From IMG/VR virus record IMGVR_UViG_3300037488_001035, positions 1 through 23,891 of that record: a stretch of 23,891 nucleotides of DNA; one strand, 5' to 3'. This DNA comes from a virus. The notes under the pieces were generated by a model. The model was given only the letters and a program-made list of their open reading frames with translations. It was not told the origin of the DNA and searched no databases. Each line of letters begins with the position of its first letter. Within the stretch, counting starts at the first letter, position 1. Of the stretch, positions 22,427 through 23,891 are shown piece after piece. Both the position numbers and the translations under genes were made by a program.

Positions 22427-23891
22427 TTATTCTGGGATTGCAGTTGGGGTTGCAGATATAACCGCACCTTCCAATGCTTTTTGAACCGCCCCCGCTTCTT
22501 CTGAAATGCGACTTGGTGAACCATAGATTTCTTTATTCGCTTCATTATCAATGCGTCTTAATTCTTCTTCGGTATCTTCAATCCCTAGTTCCTGCATACC
22601 TGTTTCTTGGCTCATAAGTGGCGGACTTGCTGTTACTTTCGCTATTACGTTTTGAGTATTTGCTATCTCGTCAACTGGTAAGCCATCTTGAAATTCAATA
22701 CATCCTTCTAAATCAGTATAATCTATCGCTCCACCACTAAGTCTTTTTATCATCTTGAATATCTTTGAGTTCAACGTTCTAAACTGATTGCGTAGAATCT
22801 CACGTAAAGGACTTGCCTTGCTTTCTAATGGTAGATACTGTACTCTAAGGGCATATCCGCTAAGACCGCCACCATCGGCACGTCCAGCGGCTACCTTCGG
22901 TATCTGTGCCACCATCAGCATATTATCTACCAACTTATCAATGACATTTAAGAATCCAGCCATATCAGCAGGTTGAATAACGTTAAGACTTGCATCGGAA
23001 TCAGCGAATTCTATAACACTTCCCGGTGACATTTCTATCTGTTTACCCGGTGTGGATAATACTCCCGCTGTCCATAGTCTTTGAAAGGCGTCTTGATCCA
23101 TCGTGCATAATAAGTCTGTAAATGCCTTATAAATAGCGTTCTGAAAGTCCTTAACTACATGAATATCTGATACGCCATACGCTAAATCAGAGACGGTATT
23201 TTTGACATGCTGAATCGGTATAAAGCCATCAGGATTGTCTTGTGTATCTACGAGTTCATACATTACTGCCTGAGTATTTGCTTTGCCTTTCGTCTCATAA
23301 AAGTCAACATGATCACGATAAAAGACTTGCAGTTTCATTACTGGATTGCCTATATCGTCAAAATCCTGCGTCTTGATTGCCATATACTCAATTTGTTGAT
23401 AATCATCGTCTTTGTATTTTGGGAATACGTGGGAAGGATTGAGTACTCGTATCTGTATCTGGTCAAGTATGTTCCAATGCTCTATGGGTATCTCTGGATC
23501 GTGATAGAGCTTAATAAAGGCGTCACCTTTCATTGACGTGATATTGACGAGTTTACCCATATTCTCTTGTAGCATAGCATTGGTCTCAAGATTATAAATA
23601 TGGTATAAGTCACGCTCCGCTTCTTTTATACGAGGATCATCAGGATCGGCATCCCTGCTTCCAGAAACAACTATTTGGCATGGTTTACCTGTCAGGTATT
23701 GCACCTTCGCATCCACGATAAGCTTGCAGAAATTAGCCACAACTTTGAGTTCCTGCTTCATTGATTCTTTAATTTTTATTGGCAAGTATTGCATAAGGTC
23801 AACATCACCATAGTAATAATTGTAGTAATCATTATATGCAGTTAGCCTGTCATGCTCCTCTTGTTCGTCTATCCATTTGAGTAACGACTCT
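22427..23891 (-). CDS. Portal protein (SPP1 gp6-like), 5' end outside the window
   Basis: The frame stays open past ATG 23794 to the right edge, and the extra residues (KWIDEQEEHDRLTAYNDYYN, then YYYGDVDL) look like the start of a portal, so the gene is longer than the 455 residues after that ATG and is cut by the window. Portal features are VQYLTGKPCQIVV, the ENMGKLVNITSMKGDAFIKLY strand region, VLNPSHVFPKY, IPIQHVKN, SDIHVVKDFQNAIYKAFTDL helix, and GLSGYALRVQYLPLESKA near the crown end. Portal is a dodecamer at one capsid vertex, through which DNA is packaged by the terminase. The terminase genes would lie to the right, outside this window. Confidence 0.85.
   Translation of the reverse strand, partial: ESLLKWIDEQEEHDRLTAYNDYYNYYYGDVDLMQYLPIKIKESMKQELKVVANFCKLIVDAKVQYLTGKPCQIVVSGSRDADPDDPRIKEAERDLYHIYNLETNAMLQENMGKLVNITSMKGDAFIKLYHDPEIPIEHWNILDQIQIRVLNPSHVFPKYKDDDYQQIEYMAIKTQDFDDIGNPVMKLQVFYRDHVDFYETKGKANTQAVMYELVDTQDNPDGFIPIQHVKNTVSDLAYGVSDIHVVKDFQNAIYKAFTDLLCTMDQDAFQRLWTAGVLSTPGKQIEMSPGSVIEFADSDASLNVIQPADMAGFLNVIDKLVDNMLMVAQIPKVAAGRADGGGLSGYALRVQYLPLESKASPLREILRNQFRTLNSKIFKMIKRLSGGAIDYTDLEGCIEFQDGLPVDEIANTQNVIAKVTASPPLMSQETGMQELGIEDTEEELRRIDNEANKEIYGSPSRISEEAGAVQKALEGAVISATPTAIPE

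Noticed and set aside
1-23891. CRISPR arrays, insertion sequences, integrase or attachment sites
   Set aside because: No regularly spaced direct repeats, no transposase or integrase motifs and no terminal inverted repeats were seen. The only tandem repeats are inside the LamG-repeat gene.

Overview
This is a segment of a tailed double-stranded DNA phage or prophage genome, of siphovirus-like type. Every convincing gene lies on the minus strand, so the biological reading order is from high to low coordinates. Base composition is AT-rich. Genes are packed with short gaps or overlaps, and ribosome binding sites are strong (AAAGGAG, GAGGTG), often with TTG or GTG starts. That style suits a low-GC, possibly Firmicutes-like host, but nothing here fixes the host.

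Layout in reading order. (1) Head start: portal (cut by the right edge), Mu-F-like minor head protein and a 67-residue coiled-coil protein. (2) First cargo block, 18.6-16.6 kb on the map and 21.2 kb at its far end: a GHKL ATPase fused to a Myb-like segment and an HNH nuclease, then a separately promoted pair made of a ParB-like/MT-A70 adenine methyltransferase and a small PD-(D/E)XK-like nuclease, then a stand-alone RNA gene with promoter, tRNA-like 3' end with CCA, and terminator. (3) Capsid core: scaffold, SU10/DUF5309-type major capsid protein, a small protein and an Ala/Thr-rich 274-residue protein. (4) Second cargo block: a structured leader, a FemAB/GNAT-like transferase, a 1397-residue enzyme (deacetylase-like, GT2, TPR, GT4-like and two methyltransferase domains) and a small methyltransferase-like protein. 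(5) Accessory virion proteins, including a LamG-domain protein with about twelve 18-19 residue repeats. (6) Neck and tail: adaptor with an Ig-like insert, head closure, tail completion, major tail protein, HK97 gp10-like protein, and a tail assembly chaperone pair joined by a textbook -1 frameshift site (A AAA AAC). (7) At the left edge, a promoter and leader in front of a broken zinc-motif/HNH-like gene, where the tape measure gene might otherwise be expected.

The most unusual signal is a structured 5' leader found twice, at 184-259 and 18477-18544. Each copy begins where transcription from its own sigma70-type promoter should start. Both share a pairing TGYCAGC/GCTGGCA, an inner TA-hairpin-GAAAA segment, and a second hairpin whose loop pairs with downstream sequence just before the ribosome binding site. 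Three of the four helices differ in sequence between copies but keep pairing, which is the mark of a selected RNA structure. I do not recognise it as a named class. The tRNA-like RNA gene is the second strongest oddity, and the ATPase/methyltransferase/nuclease cluster may be a phage-borne restriction or exclusion system.
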